Source: Enterococcus durans NBRC 100479 = LMG 10746 (GTDB lineage: Bacteria; Bacillota; Bacilli; Lactobacillales; Enterococcaceae). From it: 64,000 bases of DNA. The stretch covers positions 20,834-84,833 of the forward strand of contig NZ_BCQB01000008.1 of the NCBI RefSeq assembly GCF_001544215.1, written 5' to 3'. The notes beneath the pieces are model-generated. The model had not been told where the DNA came from. It was given only the letters and a program-made list of their open reading frames with translations, and searched no databases. Shown piece by piece: positions 8,387-17,402 of the stretch; position 1 is the stretch's first letter, and every line of letters begins with the position of its first letter. A program made the position numbers and the translations under genes.

Positions 8387-9043
8387 TCAATTATCATCAG
8401 TTGAACGAGTGGTTGTATTTGTTTGATCCTCTGTTATTTTTGTCGAGGCGGACTCTGATTTCGCCATTTCATCCTCTAGTTTTTTGATATTTGCTAACGG
8501 AAGTCGGTTCAATTCTGGAATCATTTCTTGTGCTAACTTTGCTTGATTGTCCTTTTTTTCTATCGTCAAGCGATTTGCTTCTTTACCGTCTTTAAAAAAG
8601 ATCACCGTGGGTTTCTCCTGATTGATCTTATATTTTTGTTCCGTTTCCTTTATATCGTAAATAAGCGGATAAAAATAAATCGGCCGATTCAATTCTTCCA
8701 TTTCTTTTGGATCATTAAAAATTGCCAATAACGTTTCATATTGCTTACCCTTTGGTACACAGAACATCACAGAAATTGCTTTATTTTCAGCAATCGTCTT
8801 GGAAGCATCACTTAAAACTAAAGGTTGCAGTTTGGTAGATGTAATATCTGCATAGACTAAACTATCGATTTGTTCCTCTCTGATTTTTTCTGGAAAAACA
8901 AACATCATGATGGTAAGCATCCCAGAAAAAAACAATACCAACAGTACTCGGGTAAAATATGTTGTTGGATTCTCTGCAAAATCTGCAGCAAAATGAGTAT
9001 AACTTGCCTTGATTCTTTTGCCCAATTCTTCAATCATCGCCAA
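8387..9043 (-). CDS. Membrane-anchored thioredoxin-fold protein without CxxC
   Basis: Unassigned function. The 218-residue protein has one membrane helix near residues 29-49 (TRVLLVLFFSGMLTIMMFVF) and a domain with thioredoxin features on the other side. VMFCVPKGK stands where the redox motif would be but has a single cysteine, and KPTVIFFKDGKE resembles the cis-proline strand. The C-terminus is Ser/Thr/Asp rich. The likely start is TTG at 9043, seven bases after AAGGTGA; the ATG two codons later is farther from the site. A redox enzyme role is doubtful because the second cysteine is missing. Confidence 0.6.
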   Translation of the reverse strand: MAMIEELGKRIKASYTHFAADFAENPTTYFTRVLLVLFFSGMLTIMMFVFPEKIREEQIDSLVYADITSTKLQPLVLSDASKTIAENKAISVMFCVPKGKQYETLLAIFNDPKEMEELNRPIYFYPLIYDIKETEQKYKINQEKPTVIFFKDGKEANRLTIEKKDNQAKLAQEMIPELNRLPLANIKKLEDEMAKSESASTKITEDQTNTTTRSTDDN

Positions 9044-9179
9044 GCCACTGTCACCTTCTTTTCATCTTTTCTTTTATTATAGCTAAAAACTGCCAAGATA
9101 TGAAAAGAAACCTTTACTTTTTTTACTCTTCCTCCATTTTGTTTAGAGAATCTCGCTTTTTATGCCCACACTTTGCAAA

Positions 9180-9209
9180 TTGGTCTTTCTGCCTTTTTTT
9201 CGTTATAAT
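9180..9209 (+). promoter_or_regulatory. Promoter of rqcH
   Basis: TTGGTC (9180-9185), 18-base spacer, TATAAT (9204-9209). It is about 35 bases ahead of the rqcH start. Confidence 0.5.
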
Positions 9210-9243
9210 AGAACTACTTATGAAAAGAAATGAGGAATGAACC

Positions 9244-10947
9244 ATGTCCTTCGATGGAGTATTTACCCATGCAATGGTCAATGAATTGCGTGAAACTCTA
9301 CTGTCTGGTCGAATCTCCAAGATCCACCAGCCTTATGAAAATGAAATCATTTTAGTTATCCGCTCACGCGGTAAAAATCATCGCTTGTTATTGTCCGCGC
9401 ATCCTAGTTATGCACGCGTGCAAATCACACAAATCGACTATCAAAATCCCGACAATCCGCCTAATTTTGTCATGATGCTTCGAAAATATTTAGATGGTGC
9501 AATTTTAGAAGCAATCGAACAAATCGATAATGATCGAGTGATCCATTTCCATTTTTCTAAACGAGATGAACTTGGAGACCTGCAAAATATTGTGTTGATT
9601 GTTGAATTGATGGGTCGTCATAGTACGATCGCCTTGGTCAATAAAGAAACAGGTAAAATCTTAGATGCGATCAAACACATAGGAAGCTCTCAAAATACCT
9701 ACCGTTCATTGCTTCCTGGGGTTGAGTACGTTTCACCTCCCGAGCAAGAAAAACTTGATCCTTTTAGTGCAGACAACGAAAAAATCTTTCATCGTCTGTC
9801 ACAAACCGAGCTTTCACCAAAAGCGCTCCAGCAACAATTCAAAGGACTTGGTTTTGATACCGCACAGGAACTAGTCGCACGTTTAGCAGAACGACCAAAT
9901 GAAAAAATGCTCGTTTGGCAAACTTTTTTTTCCACTGTAGAAAAGAAACTAGCTCCGCATTATTATGAAGTGGAAAACAAAGATTATTTCACACCCATCG
10001 CCTACGACTATTTCGCAAAGTCAGCCACTTCTGAAGAAACATACGACTCCCTCAGTACATTACTTGATGCTTTTTATCATGACAAAGCTGAAAAAGATCG
10101 TGCAAAGCAACAAGGTGGCGAATTGATCCGAAAAATCGAGAATGAATTGAAACGAAACAAAAATAAACTAAAAAAACGAGAACAAACGCTGAAAGATTCT
10201 GAGAATGCGGAAAGTTATCGTAGAAACGGCGAGTTGTTGACTACCTTCATGACACAGGTTCCAAGAGGCGCAACAGAAGTAACACTCCCTAACTATTATG
10301 AAGAAGACCAACCAATCAAAATCAAACTTGATCCTGCACTCTCGCCTAATCAGAACGCACAAAAGTACTTCCATCGCTATCAAAAACTGAAAAATGCAGT
10401 CAAGTTGATCGGCCAGCAAATCGAAGAAGCCAAAAGCGAGATCGATTACTTAGAATCTGTCCTCTCTCAATTAGAGATTGCTGGACCAATGGATATCGAA
10501 GTAATCAAAGAAGAATTAACAGCTGAAGGTTATCTAAAAAAGAAGACACAGAAAAAACAAAAACGAAAAAAACCTTCGCAACCCGATCAATACCGTTCTT
10601 CAGATGGCACATTGATCCTAGTTGGGAAAAACAATTTACAAAATGATCAGTTAACGATGAAAACGGCGAAAAAGACGGATTATTGGCTCCATGCAAAAAA
10701 TATCCCAGGTTCACACGTTATTATCAAAAGTGATCGACCCACAGATGAAACAATCACACAAGCTGCCGAATTAGCCGCATACTTCTCAAAATACCGTCAC
10801 TCGGCTCAGGTACCTGTTGACCTTGTTCAAGTCAAACATATCCGTAAAGCAAATGGAGCAAAACCAGGTTTTGTCATTTATGAGAATCAAAAAACGATCA
10901 TCGTGACACCTGAAGAAGAAAAAATCAATCAACTAGAAAAAGAGTAA
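9244..10947 (+). CDS. rqcH: Rqc2/RqcH-type ribosome quality control factor (NFACT; FbpA)
   Basis: NFACT protein that binds stalled 50S subunits and drives C-terminal alanine tailing; older annotations call it fibronectin-binding protein A. Its 567 residues fit the family. Order: NFACT-N (residues 1 to about 175, starting MSFDGVFTHAMVNEL and holding the conserved DNPPNFVMMLRKYL), a helical region, a coiled coil about residues 285-430 (KIENELKRNKNKLKKREQTL), and NFACT-R with the DYWLHAKNIPGSHVII signature near residue 480. It starts at ATG 9244 after GAGGAA. It is monocistronic and ends in a strong hairpin. Confidence 0.93.
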   Translation: MSFDGVFTHAMVNELRETLLSGRISKIHQPYENEIILVIRSRGKNHRLLLSAHPSYARVQITQIDYQNPDNPPNFVMMLRKYLDGAILEAIEQIDNDRVIHFHFSKRDELGDLQNIVLIVELMGRHSTIALVNKETGKILDAIKHIGSSQNTYRSLLPGVEYVSPPEQEKLDPFSADNEKIFHRLSQTELSPKALQQQFKGLGFDTAQELVARLAERPNEKMLVWQTFFSTVEKKLAPHYYEVENKDYFTPIAYDYFAKSATSEETYDSLSTLLDAFYHDKAEKDRAKQQGGELIRKIENELKRNKNKLKKREQTLKDSENAESYRRNGELLTTFMTQVPRGATEVTLPNYYEEDQPIKIKLDPALSPNQNAQKYFHRYQKLKNAVKLIGQQIEEAKSEIDYLESVLSQLEIAGPMDIEVIKEELTAEGYLKKKTQKKQKRKKPSQPDQYRSSDGTLILVGKNNLQNDQLTMKTAKKTDYWLHAKNIPGSHVIIKSDRPTDETITQAAELAAYFSKYRHSAQVPVDLVQVKHIRKANGAKPGFVIYENQKTIIVTPEEEKINQLEKE

Positions 10948-10960
10948 CGCTTATCCAAAA

Positions 10961-11023
10961 AACGGCTGAAACAAAAGTAACTCCGAAAGATAAACCAAAG
11001 GAGCTACGTCTGTTTCAGCCGTT
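10961..11023 (+). terminator. Terminator of rqcH, related to the intergenic repeat
   Basis: Perfect 13-bp outer stem (10961-10973 with 11011-11023), with an inner ACTCC/GGAGC helix. The tail GTTTATTCGTTTTTTAAAA is shared with the full-size repeats elsewhere in the window, so this is probably a shortened member of that family. Confidence 0.75.
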
Positions 11024-11163
11024 TATTCGTTTTTTAAAACGCGAAGTAAAATGTTTCTTACTGTTGATACACACTCGTTGATTTTATCATACATAGAAGC
11101 AAACATGTTTCCAATCCATCCGTGAAGTATAGTCTGTGGCATCATTTCTTCTAAAATACCCAT
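11023..11163 (-). CDS. Possible small ORF, 46 residues, unknown
   Basis: An open frame starting MGILEEMMPQTILHG and ending ILLRVLKNE. It has no clear ribosome site and ends inside the repeat-like terminator. I do not recognise it. It may be the remnant of a longer gene near the ABC transporter. Confidence 0.2.
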   Translation of the reverse strand: MGILEEMMPQTILHGWIGNMFASMYDKINECVSTVRNILLRVLKNE

Positions 11164-11237
11164 ACACGAGAAAATAAGCTCAATCAAGTGCCTCTCTTAG
11201 ACGATAGTCATTTGGAAGAAACTATTAGCCTATACCT

Positions 11238-12176
11238 TTAACCTGTACCTTTGAAACGTAAAATTTTTTCCATGATGATGCCGTATACGAGCAACAGAAA
11301 AATCGGGAACAACACTACCCAGATGTTCAATGATAGATCAATACCTTCATTTATATGAAAAGTAGTCGCATTCGTGTTGAACACTTTCGGATAAATTGTC
11401 AGAATGATATTTTTCAAGTCAAATTTCCCTAATATCGGTAAAAACAGAGTATATGTACTTAGTACAAATAGGCTCACTAACATATTTTTTGTAACTAAAG
11501 TAAGATAGAACATAATCAAAAGATAGATCAGGCTATTTCCTAAAACAAAAAGGAACTGATAGAGTGAATGATGCATAAAAGAGAGTTGATTTATGCTGTC
11601 TAACTCTATCAAGGGAATTACTTCCACTGGGAATAACCAAGGCGTCAATAGCTGTAACATAACGAAACCCATAATTGAAATAATTAATACGCTAGTCAGA
11701 GTTACCATACTAGCAATTAGTTTCGACTGGTTGATTTGCCACTGCGAACAGATTGTTCGATGCACTTTGTTCGTTCCATATTTTATTTCTGCGTTCGCGA
11801 TAACAACTCCGTAAATACCACTCATAAAGGGAAAAATAATAAAAAACGAAGAAGACAATAATTGGTTGATTCCGTTTTTAGGTAACATCGCTACTAAACT
11901 TGCTTGATATGCCATAAAATAGTATTTTGTAGGATTATCGATTATTTCTATGTTTTTAGAACGTTCTAAACGAAAATCTCCGTCTAACAGTTGAGTAATG
12001 TTTTCACCATTTGCTACGGCATCCTCCACTGCTTGATAAAAACTGCCTAAATGGCTATTCACCAGATTTCTTTGGGATAGATACATCATTGCAGTCACAA
12101 AAATCGAAATCACTAAAAAAATCAAATAATTTTTTGACTTCCATTGATAATGCAGTTCACTCAGCAACAGACCCAC
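11238..12176 (-). CDS. ABC-2-like membrane permease of a small ABC exporter
   Basis: A 312-residue membrane protein with about six hydrophobic helices, one near residues 18-35 and the others from residue 110 onward, with a soluble loop at about residues 40-85. That pattern fits ABC-2 permeases. The frame overlaps the end of the ATPase gene; GTG at 12176 or TTG at 12167 could start it, the latter eight bases after AAGG. The two proteins are translationally coupled. The substrate is unknown. Small two-component ABC systems like this often serve peptide export or self-protection, but nothing here proves that. Confidence 0.7.
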   Translation of the reverse strand: MGLLLSELHYQWKSKNYLIFLVISIFVTAMMYLSQRNLVNSHLGSFYQAVEDAVANGENITQLLDGDFRLERSKNIEIIDNPTKYYFMAYQASLVAMLPKNGINQLLSSSFFIIFPFMSGIYGVVIANAEIKYGTNKVHRTICSQWQINQSKLIASMVTLTSVLIISIMGFVMLQLLTPWLFPVEVIPLIELDSINQLSFMHHSLYQFLFVLGNSLIYLLIMFYLTLVTKNMLVSLFVLSTYTLFLPILGKFDLKNIILTIYPKVFNTNATTFHINEGIDLSLNIWVVLFPIFLLLVYGIIMEKILRFKGTG

Positions 12177-12807
12177 CTTCTTCTACGACAGCAAATAATG
12201 TACGCACTTTGTGTTCCGGTACAACTTCGATCGTTTTATTCTTTACCCATAAATGCTCATCACAAAGCTCTAAATACAGTGATTCATGCCCACTCATTAT
12301 TATCAACGTTCCTTGTTTCTTTAAATATTTTAACGTCTTGAAAAGAAGCAATCGATTCATTTGATCCAATCCATTTAGAACTTCATCTAACAAGAGAATT
12401 TTAGGATGGAGCAATCTCACAAGTAGTAAAGCCAACATCTTTCGTTCGCCTAAAGAATAGGTTCTTACACGTGATTTATACAGCAATCCTTTCGATAAGT
12501 ACGAAGACTCTAATTTTTCTATCTCAAATCGTATATTTTTATTTTTTGTAAAGAAAACCAGGTTATCCACTCCAGTCAAATTTAAAAAGAATGGCGTATC
12601 ATCAAAAACACAAAATATACTAGATGCTTCTTTATCGATCATTCCAGCAAATTTTTCTTGTCCCAATATACAATGGAACAAGGTCGTTTTTCCAATACCA
12701 TTTTCCCCGTAAATATAGTAAGTTACATTTTGATAAAAAGTGAACGAAACCTTTTCAAAAAGTACTTTCCTTCCAAAACTCTTTGAAAAATCACTCAGCT
12801 TCAGCAT
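12157..12807 (-). CDS. ABC transporter ATP-binding protein
   Basis: A 216-residue ATPase partner of the overlapping permease. It has Walker A YGENGIGKTTL near residue 40, a variant signature YSLGERKMLALLL (SLGER in place of LSGGQ) and Walker B KILLLDEVLNGLD. The ATG at 12807 follows AAGGAG by about eight bases; upstream in-frame residues have no site. The gene pair stands alone on the minus strand, opposite an orphan response regulator that starts 400 bases away. Confidence 0.82.
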   Translation of the reverse strand: MLKLSDFSKSFGRKVLFEKVSFTFYQNVTYYIYGENGIGKTTLFHCILGQEKFAGMIDKEASSIFCVFDDTPFFLNLTGVDNLVFFTKNKNIRFEIEKLESSYLSKGLLYKSRVRTYSLGERKMLALLLVRLLHPKILLLDEVLNGLDQMNRLLLFKTLKYLKKQGTLIIMSGHESLYLELCDEHLWVKNKTIEVVPEHKVRTLFAVVEEGGSVAE

Positions 12808-13209
12808 CCTATTTTCTCCTTGCTTTAATACCAACTACTACTAGCATTACTACTCCATAATGATCCATGTCCTTGTAACTCAATTCTATAAGGAACTCCC
12901 CTCTATTCCACAGATTATTTTTCTTTAAGTTTATCTCACAACGAATTAAAAAAGCATCGGTACATTGTGTAAAATTCTATATTGTAAATTGCACAATATA
13001 CGGATTCTCAATTAAATTTAAATACAGTAAAATGGAATGGATACATCCAAACTACACGTTTCATAAGGAACTCATTCTCTTCGTGATTTCGCCAACTTAG
13101 TAGCAAAAAATGAAGGACTTTGCTATTCCTAAAATGAAAAGCATACATACAAATCAACGGCCTAAGTACTACATTTATGATTCCAATCGATGGGGAGTGA
13201 TCTAGCCAC
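12808..13209. other. Divergent region between ABC genes and response regulator
   Basis: About 400 bases with no acceptable gene. It contains the dyad ATATTGT-N7-ACAATAT (12979-12999), with an extra ATTGTG at 12964, placed between two divergent units. This could be an operator for the response regulator, as inference only. Confidence 0.4.
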
Positions 13210-13800
13210 ATGCATATTATTTTATTTGATGATCATACACTTTTTGCCCAAGCGATGCAGTTTTCCTTGTCCACTTATTTTGAACGATTTGATATTTTTT
13301 CGGAAAAAGTTGATATTTTAAAAGTTATTATTAAAAATAAACCAGATATTGTTCTGTTAGATATCCGTATGGGTAGTGTCAACGGATTAGTTGTCGGAAA
13401 AGAAATTATGGAACAAGTCCCACATACTAAACTAATTTTTCTTTCTGGTTATGATTTACAAGCCTATCGTAATGAGGCATTCAAGATAGGTGCAAAAGCC
13501 TTTATAAATAAAACTGCTTCTCTAGATGAGTTGATCACCAAAATCAAATTTATTTCCAAAGGTCATACACTCTTGTCACCAAATCAATCAATCGCAAATA
13601 AAATCACGGATAGAGAATTGGAAGTCTTGAAACTAGCAGCTACTGGACAGACACAGCATGAAATTGCTAAAAAATTATTTATAAGTCGCCGTACTGTCAA
13701 TTCCCATATCTGCTCTATCAACAGTAAATTAGAGGTGAACTCAACAGTATCTGCCATCATCAAAGGGCTTGAACTGGGGCTGATACAGATCAAAAGTTAG
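13210..13800 (+). CDS. Orphan response regulator, NarL/LuxR type
   Basis: A 196-residue two-domain regulator. The receiver domain has the acidic pair DD (residues 7-8), phospho-acceptor Asp51 in VLLDIRMG, Ser in IFLSG and Lys in AFINKT. The LuxR-type HTH runs about residues 130-185 (TDRELEVLKLAATGQTQHEIA, then SRRTVNSHI). The start is ATG 13210 after GGGGAGTGATC. No histidine kinase gene lies beside it, so its partner must be elsewhere. The divergent ABC exporter is the obvious candidate target. Confidence 0.88.
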   Translation: MHIILFDDHTLFAQAMQFSLSTYFERFDIFSEKVDILKVIIKNKPDIVLLDIRMGSVNGLVVGKEIMEQVPHTKLIFLSGYDLQAYRNEAFKIGAKAFINKTASLDELITKIKFISKGHTLLSPNQSIANKITDRELEVLKLAATGQTQHEIAKKLFISRRTVNSHICSINSKLEVNSTVSAIIKGLELGLIQIKS

Positions 13801-13937
13801 CGTCCTCCGCCTATCGATAACTACACCACAACAAAAAAACAACCACCCAACATAGAAAAAAGATACAATCCCTTCCCTTACTGAATGGTTGTTTTTAGTC
13901 TCGTTCCCTTTTCGCATCAAAAATGAGCAATCAAAAA

Positions 13938-14103
13938 GAGGTTGGGACAGAAGTGTTTAACTCCGAGAAATAAGCCGAAATTCACGAAAATTGCTTTTCA
14001 AATTTTTGTAAATTTCGGCTTATTTCCGAAGGAGTTGCTTCTGCTCCCACCGTCTATTCATTTTTTAAAGAATGAGACAAAAGTGTTTCATACTTTTGTC
14101 CCA
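13938..14103 (+). repeat. Intergenic palindromic repeat, copy A
   Basis: Begins GAGGTTGGGACAGAAG and ends ACTTTTGTCCCA. The first 110 or so bases fold into one long nested hairpin (GGTTGGGACAGAAG with CTTCTGCTCCCACC, then ACTCC/GGAGT, then GAAATAAGCCGAAAT with ATTTCGGCTTATTTC). The last 30 form a short hairpin (GAGACAAAAGT with ACTTTTGTCCC). Confidence 0.9.
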
Positions 14104-14375
14104 CGTTCTTTTCGAATACAAACGTTCAAGAATTCGATGCGTGTAACAAAATAGATCTTCTTTTGTACTTCCCCCATAGCTAAGTTGGCACCTATTAAAT
14201 TCTTTTTCCCATTCAAAGCGAGCGGATCCCTCTAAACTTTTTGGGCAATGACTCATGTTGGAACACTAGATGATTCGACCCTATCCAAGCTTGGTGTATA
14301 GGATTCAATATCCAATGCGTGTTATTCTTGGCATCAATGCAGGGAAGATGAATGACTCATATTTGCTAGAGGCAA
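14104..14375. other. Decayed region after repeat copy A
   Basis: About 270 bases with only short frames in all readings. An open frame of 63 codons on the minus strand (14065-14256) overlaps the repeat and matches nothing I know. Together with the MarR remnant next to it this looks like a gene graveyard. Confidence 0.4.
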
Positions 14376-14474
14376 CTATTGCTCTTCATTCAAATGGATC
14401 TCTTTGAACTCAACATTAATGATTGAAGCCAAAGAACGAGCAAAAACACCAACTTCTCGTAAAATTTCAGATAT
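14376..14474 (-). pseudogene. Remnant of a MarR-family regulator N-terminus
   Basis: In the minus frame from 14474 the reading is I-SEILREVGVFARSLASII then NVEFKEIHLNEEQ, followed by a TAG where MarR proteins of this type have QYLYL. The first codon is ATA where ATG is expected, with GGGAGAA upstream. No further MarR sequence is recognisable. I read it as a decayed 5' end about 33 codons long. Confidence 0.4.
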
Positions 14475-14477
14475 TCT

Positions 14478-14951
14478 TTATTCTCCCACTGGTAAATAGT
14501 AGACTTCCAACCCTAAGACTCGGATGATTTTTTCTAGATCCGCCACTTCCACGACCATCGTTTGATCAGGTCTTCCAGGTGCAAAGACGATTTTTTGATG
14601 GGATAGTAATTCTTCATCAATGATTACAGGTACATAGAACGTATAGCCAAACGGAGAAACAGCACCTGGTTTTTGACCTGTCAATTCTTCCATTTTTTCT
14701 GCAGAAACAACAGAAACTCTCTTGCCGATCAGCTTACTTACCTTTTTAAAATCGCTTTTTTTAGTGGTAAAGGTCAAATAGATGTAATAGTTGTCTTTCT
14801 TATCTTTCAAAAAGAGGCTTTTTGTTTCCGTTCCAGTAAATCCTTGCTCTTTTTTCACGACTAGTGCATCTTCATTCGTATAAATCGCCCGGTAGTCATA
14901 TAGTTCAAAAGGAATATTTTCTTTTAAAAATTTGTCTTTTAATGAAATCAC
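14478..14951 (-). CDS. YbaK/EbsC family aminoacyl-tRNA deacylase-like protein
   Basis: A 157-residue protein of the YbaK/ProRS-insertion fold, whose members hydrolyse mischarged tRNA such as Cys-tRNA(Pro). Typical strings are the lysine in ETKSLFLKDKK and GAVSPFGY near residue 115. The start is the GTG at 14951, five to eight bases after TAGGAGTGAG; the frame stays open for 22 more codons without a site. Substrate specificity is not visible. It stands alone between a decayed region and metQ. Confidence 0.8.
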   Translation of the reverse strand: MISLKDKFLKENIPFELYDYRAIYTNEDALVVKKEQGFTGTETKSLFLKDKKDNYYIYLTFTTKKSDFKKVSKLIGKRVSVVSAEKMEELTGQKPGAVSPFGYTFYVPVIIDEELLSHQKIVFAPGRPDQTMVVEVADLEKIIRVLGLEVYYLPVGE

Positions 14952-15053
14952 AGCACTCACTCCTAAAAAATTGACAGTTTTTTTAACCGTATTTCTTTTT
15001 TGTAGAAAAGTCAACAATTATACCAGGTCTTTACTATCCTTTGATATAGCAAA

Positions 15054-15082
15054 AACTACTCTCCAAAGATGAAAGAGTAGTT
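15054..15082 (-). terminator. Terminator downstream of metQ
   Basis: AACTACTCT (15054-15062) pairs perfectly with AGAGTAGTT (15074-15082), followed by U on the minus strand. It lies about 110 bases after the metQ stop. Confidence 0.6.
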
Positions 15083-15190
15083 CAAAAAAATCATTGATTG
15101 TTTTATTGTCCCATTATCGGGGGAGCCATCATTTTTACTGTACTTGAAGAGTTTTATGTTAGAAAGTTAACTGTACTCCTTAGCTAAAAT

Positions 15191-16003
15191 CTAAAAAGCG
15201 GGAATATTTGAACCTTTTGAATTATTTTTGATGTAATCTGCTACTTCTTGGGTAGTCATTGCTTTTTTGAGTACCTTGATTTTTTCGCTGTCTTTTTCAC
15301 CTTCACGCGTAACGAGTTGCAATGCGTAATGTTCACTTGCTTCTTCATCTTCTAATAGCACCGCATCTTTAGTCGTTAAACCAGCGGGCTCCAAATAAGC
15401 AGGATAACAAAAGACCATAGCGATATCTTTTTCGTCATAGGCTTTTACTAAATTCAATAAATCAATGCTTTCAAATGTAAGATTTTTAGGATTTTTTACA
15501 ATAGCAGCGACTGTCCCATCAAATCCTACACCTTCTTTTAATGTGATTACCCCATTTTTAGCAAGGATTGCCAATGCGCGGCCCTCATTCGTTGGATCAC
15601 TAGGTATCCCTACTTTGGCATTTTGAGGTAATTCATTTGCTGATTGATATGACTTAGAATAAAATCCTCCAGAGAAATAATAAATCGGTTGAACAGCTAC
15701 AAGATCAGCTTTCTTCTCTTTATTGAACATCTCCATAAATGGTTCATGCTGTGCGAAGTTCGCATCTGCTTCATCATGTTGGACGGCATCATTATATGCG
15801 ACATTATCACTAACTTCCATGATATTGATTGTGTAGCCTTCTTTTTCAGCTGTCTTTTTCGCAATTTCTAAAATATCTTTTGATGATTCTAACTGGACAG
15901 CTACCGTGATTTCTTTGTCTTCTTTCCCCTCTTTACCTCCACCACAAGCAGCCAAAATCACAGTTGCAAGAGCAGCCAATACAATCAGATAAACCTTTTT
16001 CAT
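15191..16003 (-). CDS. metQ: Methionine ABC transporter substrate-binding lipoprotein
   Basis: NlpA/MetQ-family lipoprotein of 270 residues that captures D/L-methionine or related amino acids. The signal peptide MKKVYLIVLAALATVILAAC ends in a LAAC lipobox with the lipidated Cys20. Family strings include FAQHEPFME, GIPSDPTNEGRAL and VFCYPAYLEPAG. It starts at ATG 16003 after AGGAGG and closes the metN-metI-metQ operon. Related NlpA proteins may prefer other substrates, so methionine is the family default. Confidence 0.88.
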   Translation of the reverse strand: MKKVYLIVLAALATVILAACGGGKEGKEDKEITVAVQLESSKDILEIAKKTAEKEGYTINIMEVSDNVAYNDAVQHDEADANFAQHEPFMEMFNKEKKADLVAVQPIYYFSGGFYSKSYQSANELPQNAKVGIPSDPTNEGRALAILAKNGVITLKEGVGFDGTVAAIVKNPKNLTFESIDLLNLVKAYDEKDIAMVFCYPAYLEPAGLTTKDAVLLEDEEASEHYALQLVTREGEKDSEKIKVLKKAMTTQEVADYIKNNSKGSNIPAF

Positions 16004-16014
16004 TCTTTTTCCTC

Positions 16015-16683
16015 CTATTTTCGTTTGTCTAGTGTTTGGGCAATGAAATTACCGAATATTTGTAAAATGAAGACCAACGCAATCATGATCACGATGGCGA
16101 CATACATCATACCGTATTCATAACGCTGATAACCTACACGTACAGCGAAATCGCCAATTCCGCCACCACCAATGACTCCCATAACGGTAGAATAGGAAAC
16201 CATACTGACGGTCGTGGTCGTATAAGCCAATACTAATCCACTACGTGCTTCAACTAATAAAAAATACCAAACATATTGTAATCTGGATGTTCCTAAGGAG
16301 TTAGCCAGAGCACCAATCTCTTTTGGTACATCTAATAGTACTTGCTCGACTAACCGAGCAAAAATCGCAATTGCTACGATACTCAATGGAACGGATGAAG
16401 GAACAGGGCCAAAAGCTTTCCCTAGGACAGAACGTGTAACGGGAATCAAGGCAATCACAAACAATAAATATGGAAATGAACGGACAACTGTAACTAAAAA
16501 ATTGAGTAACCAATACAGCCATGGGTGATGACCTTTCATTTTTGGATTTGTCAGAAACAAACTCAAGCCTAATGGTAAGCCAAGCAAAAGGCAAATCACC
16601 ATTGAAATCGACATCATGATCCCTGTTTCCTTCAAACTTGTTAGCAATGCGGGCCAATACTCCATAAAACTAGTATGTGTCAA
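16015..16683 (-). CDS. metI: Methionine ABC transporter permease
   Basis: A 222-residue permease with five to six helices and the MetI signature region VMGVIGGGGIGDFAVRVGYQRYE near residue 170. The start codon is TTG at 16683, overlapping the metN stop by four bases (TTGA) and eight bases after AAAGGGGG, so translation is coupled. It is eleven bases upstream of metQ. Confidence 0.9.
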   Translation of the reverse strand: MTHTSFMEYWPALLTSLKETGIMMSISMVICLLLGLPLGLSLFLTNPKMKGHHPWLYWLLNFLVTVVRSFPYLLFVIALIPVTRSVLGKAFGPVPSSVPLSIVAIAIFARLVEQVLLDVPKEIGALANSLGTSRLQYVWYFLLVEARSGLVLAYTTTTVSMVSYSTVMGVIGGGGIGDFAVRVGYQRYEYGMMYVAIVIMIALVFILQIFGNFIAQTLDKRK

Positions 16684-17402
16684 TGGTCAAGCCCCCTTTT
16701 TATCTTTTCAAAATAAGTAAGATTTTCCTCTTCAAAGTATTCGGGATTGTTGGATAATTCGCCAATCAGTTCTCCATGTTCCATAACGAGAATCCGTTTA
16801 CAGAGGCTTTTGACTGTTTCAAGTTCATGACTTACAAAGAAAATAGTCGATTGGAACGCTTCGTGCGTTTTTTGCAATAGGCGTATAACGCTTTCAGTAT
16901 TTTCCTCATCCAATGAACTGGTCGCCTCATCACATAATAGGATACGAGGATCTCTACTTAGTGCTCTGGCAATCGAAACCCGTTGCTTTTCTCCTCCAGA
17001 AAGATTGGCTGGGTAAGCTTGCGCTTTGTGGTTCATATCAACAAAGTCTAATAATTGTGCAAGTTTATCCCCATTGACTTTTTTTTGTAATTTCAAAGGT
17101 AATGCCATGTTTTCGTATACGCGTAAATTATCCAATAGATTATAATTTTGAAAAATCATTCCCATCCGTTGTTTTTGCTGACGACGCTCATTTCTTGTGA
17201 AAGTTTGACTATCTATGCCATCAAATAGTATTTTTCCCGAACTCGGGTCCTCCATCAGATTCAACAAGCGAAGCAGTGTAGATTTTCCTGAGCCGCTTTT
17301 CCCAACGATTCCAATAATTTCTCCTTCTCCGACAGAAAAATCAATCGATTGCAACGCTTGGGTATTTTCATATCGCTTAGAAACATTCCTCAATTCAATC
17401 AT
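16680..17402 (-). CDS. metN: Methionine ABC transporter ATP-binding protein
   Basis: A 240-residue ATPase with Walker A GKSGSGKSTLLRLLN, signature LSGGEKQRVSIARAL and Walker B ILLCDEATSSLD. Full MetN proteins are about 340 residues with a C-terminal ACT-like sensor domain (C2/NIL). That domain is absent here, so the substrate-inhibition module is missing or replaced. It starts at ATG 17402 after GGAGAG, with a TATAAT-like box at 17422-17427 that would give a very short leader. No S-box or T-box is visible upstream. Confidence 0.87.
   Translation of the reverse strand: MIELRNVSKRYENTQALQSIDFSVGEGEIIGIVGKSGSGKSTLLRLLNLMEDPSSGKILFDGIDSQTFTRNERRQQKQRMGMIFQNYNLLDNLRVYENMALPLKLQKKVNGDKLAQLLDFVDMNHKAQAYPANLSGGEKQRVSIARALSRDPRILLCDEATSSLDEENTESVIRLLQKTHEAFQSTIFFVSHELETVKSLCKRILVMEHGELIGELSNNPEYFEEENLTYFEKIKRGLDH

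Noticed and set aside
12011..12364. 117-codon plus-strand frame across the ABC genes
   Set aside because: Antisense shadow of two genes with clear ABC motifs.
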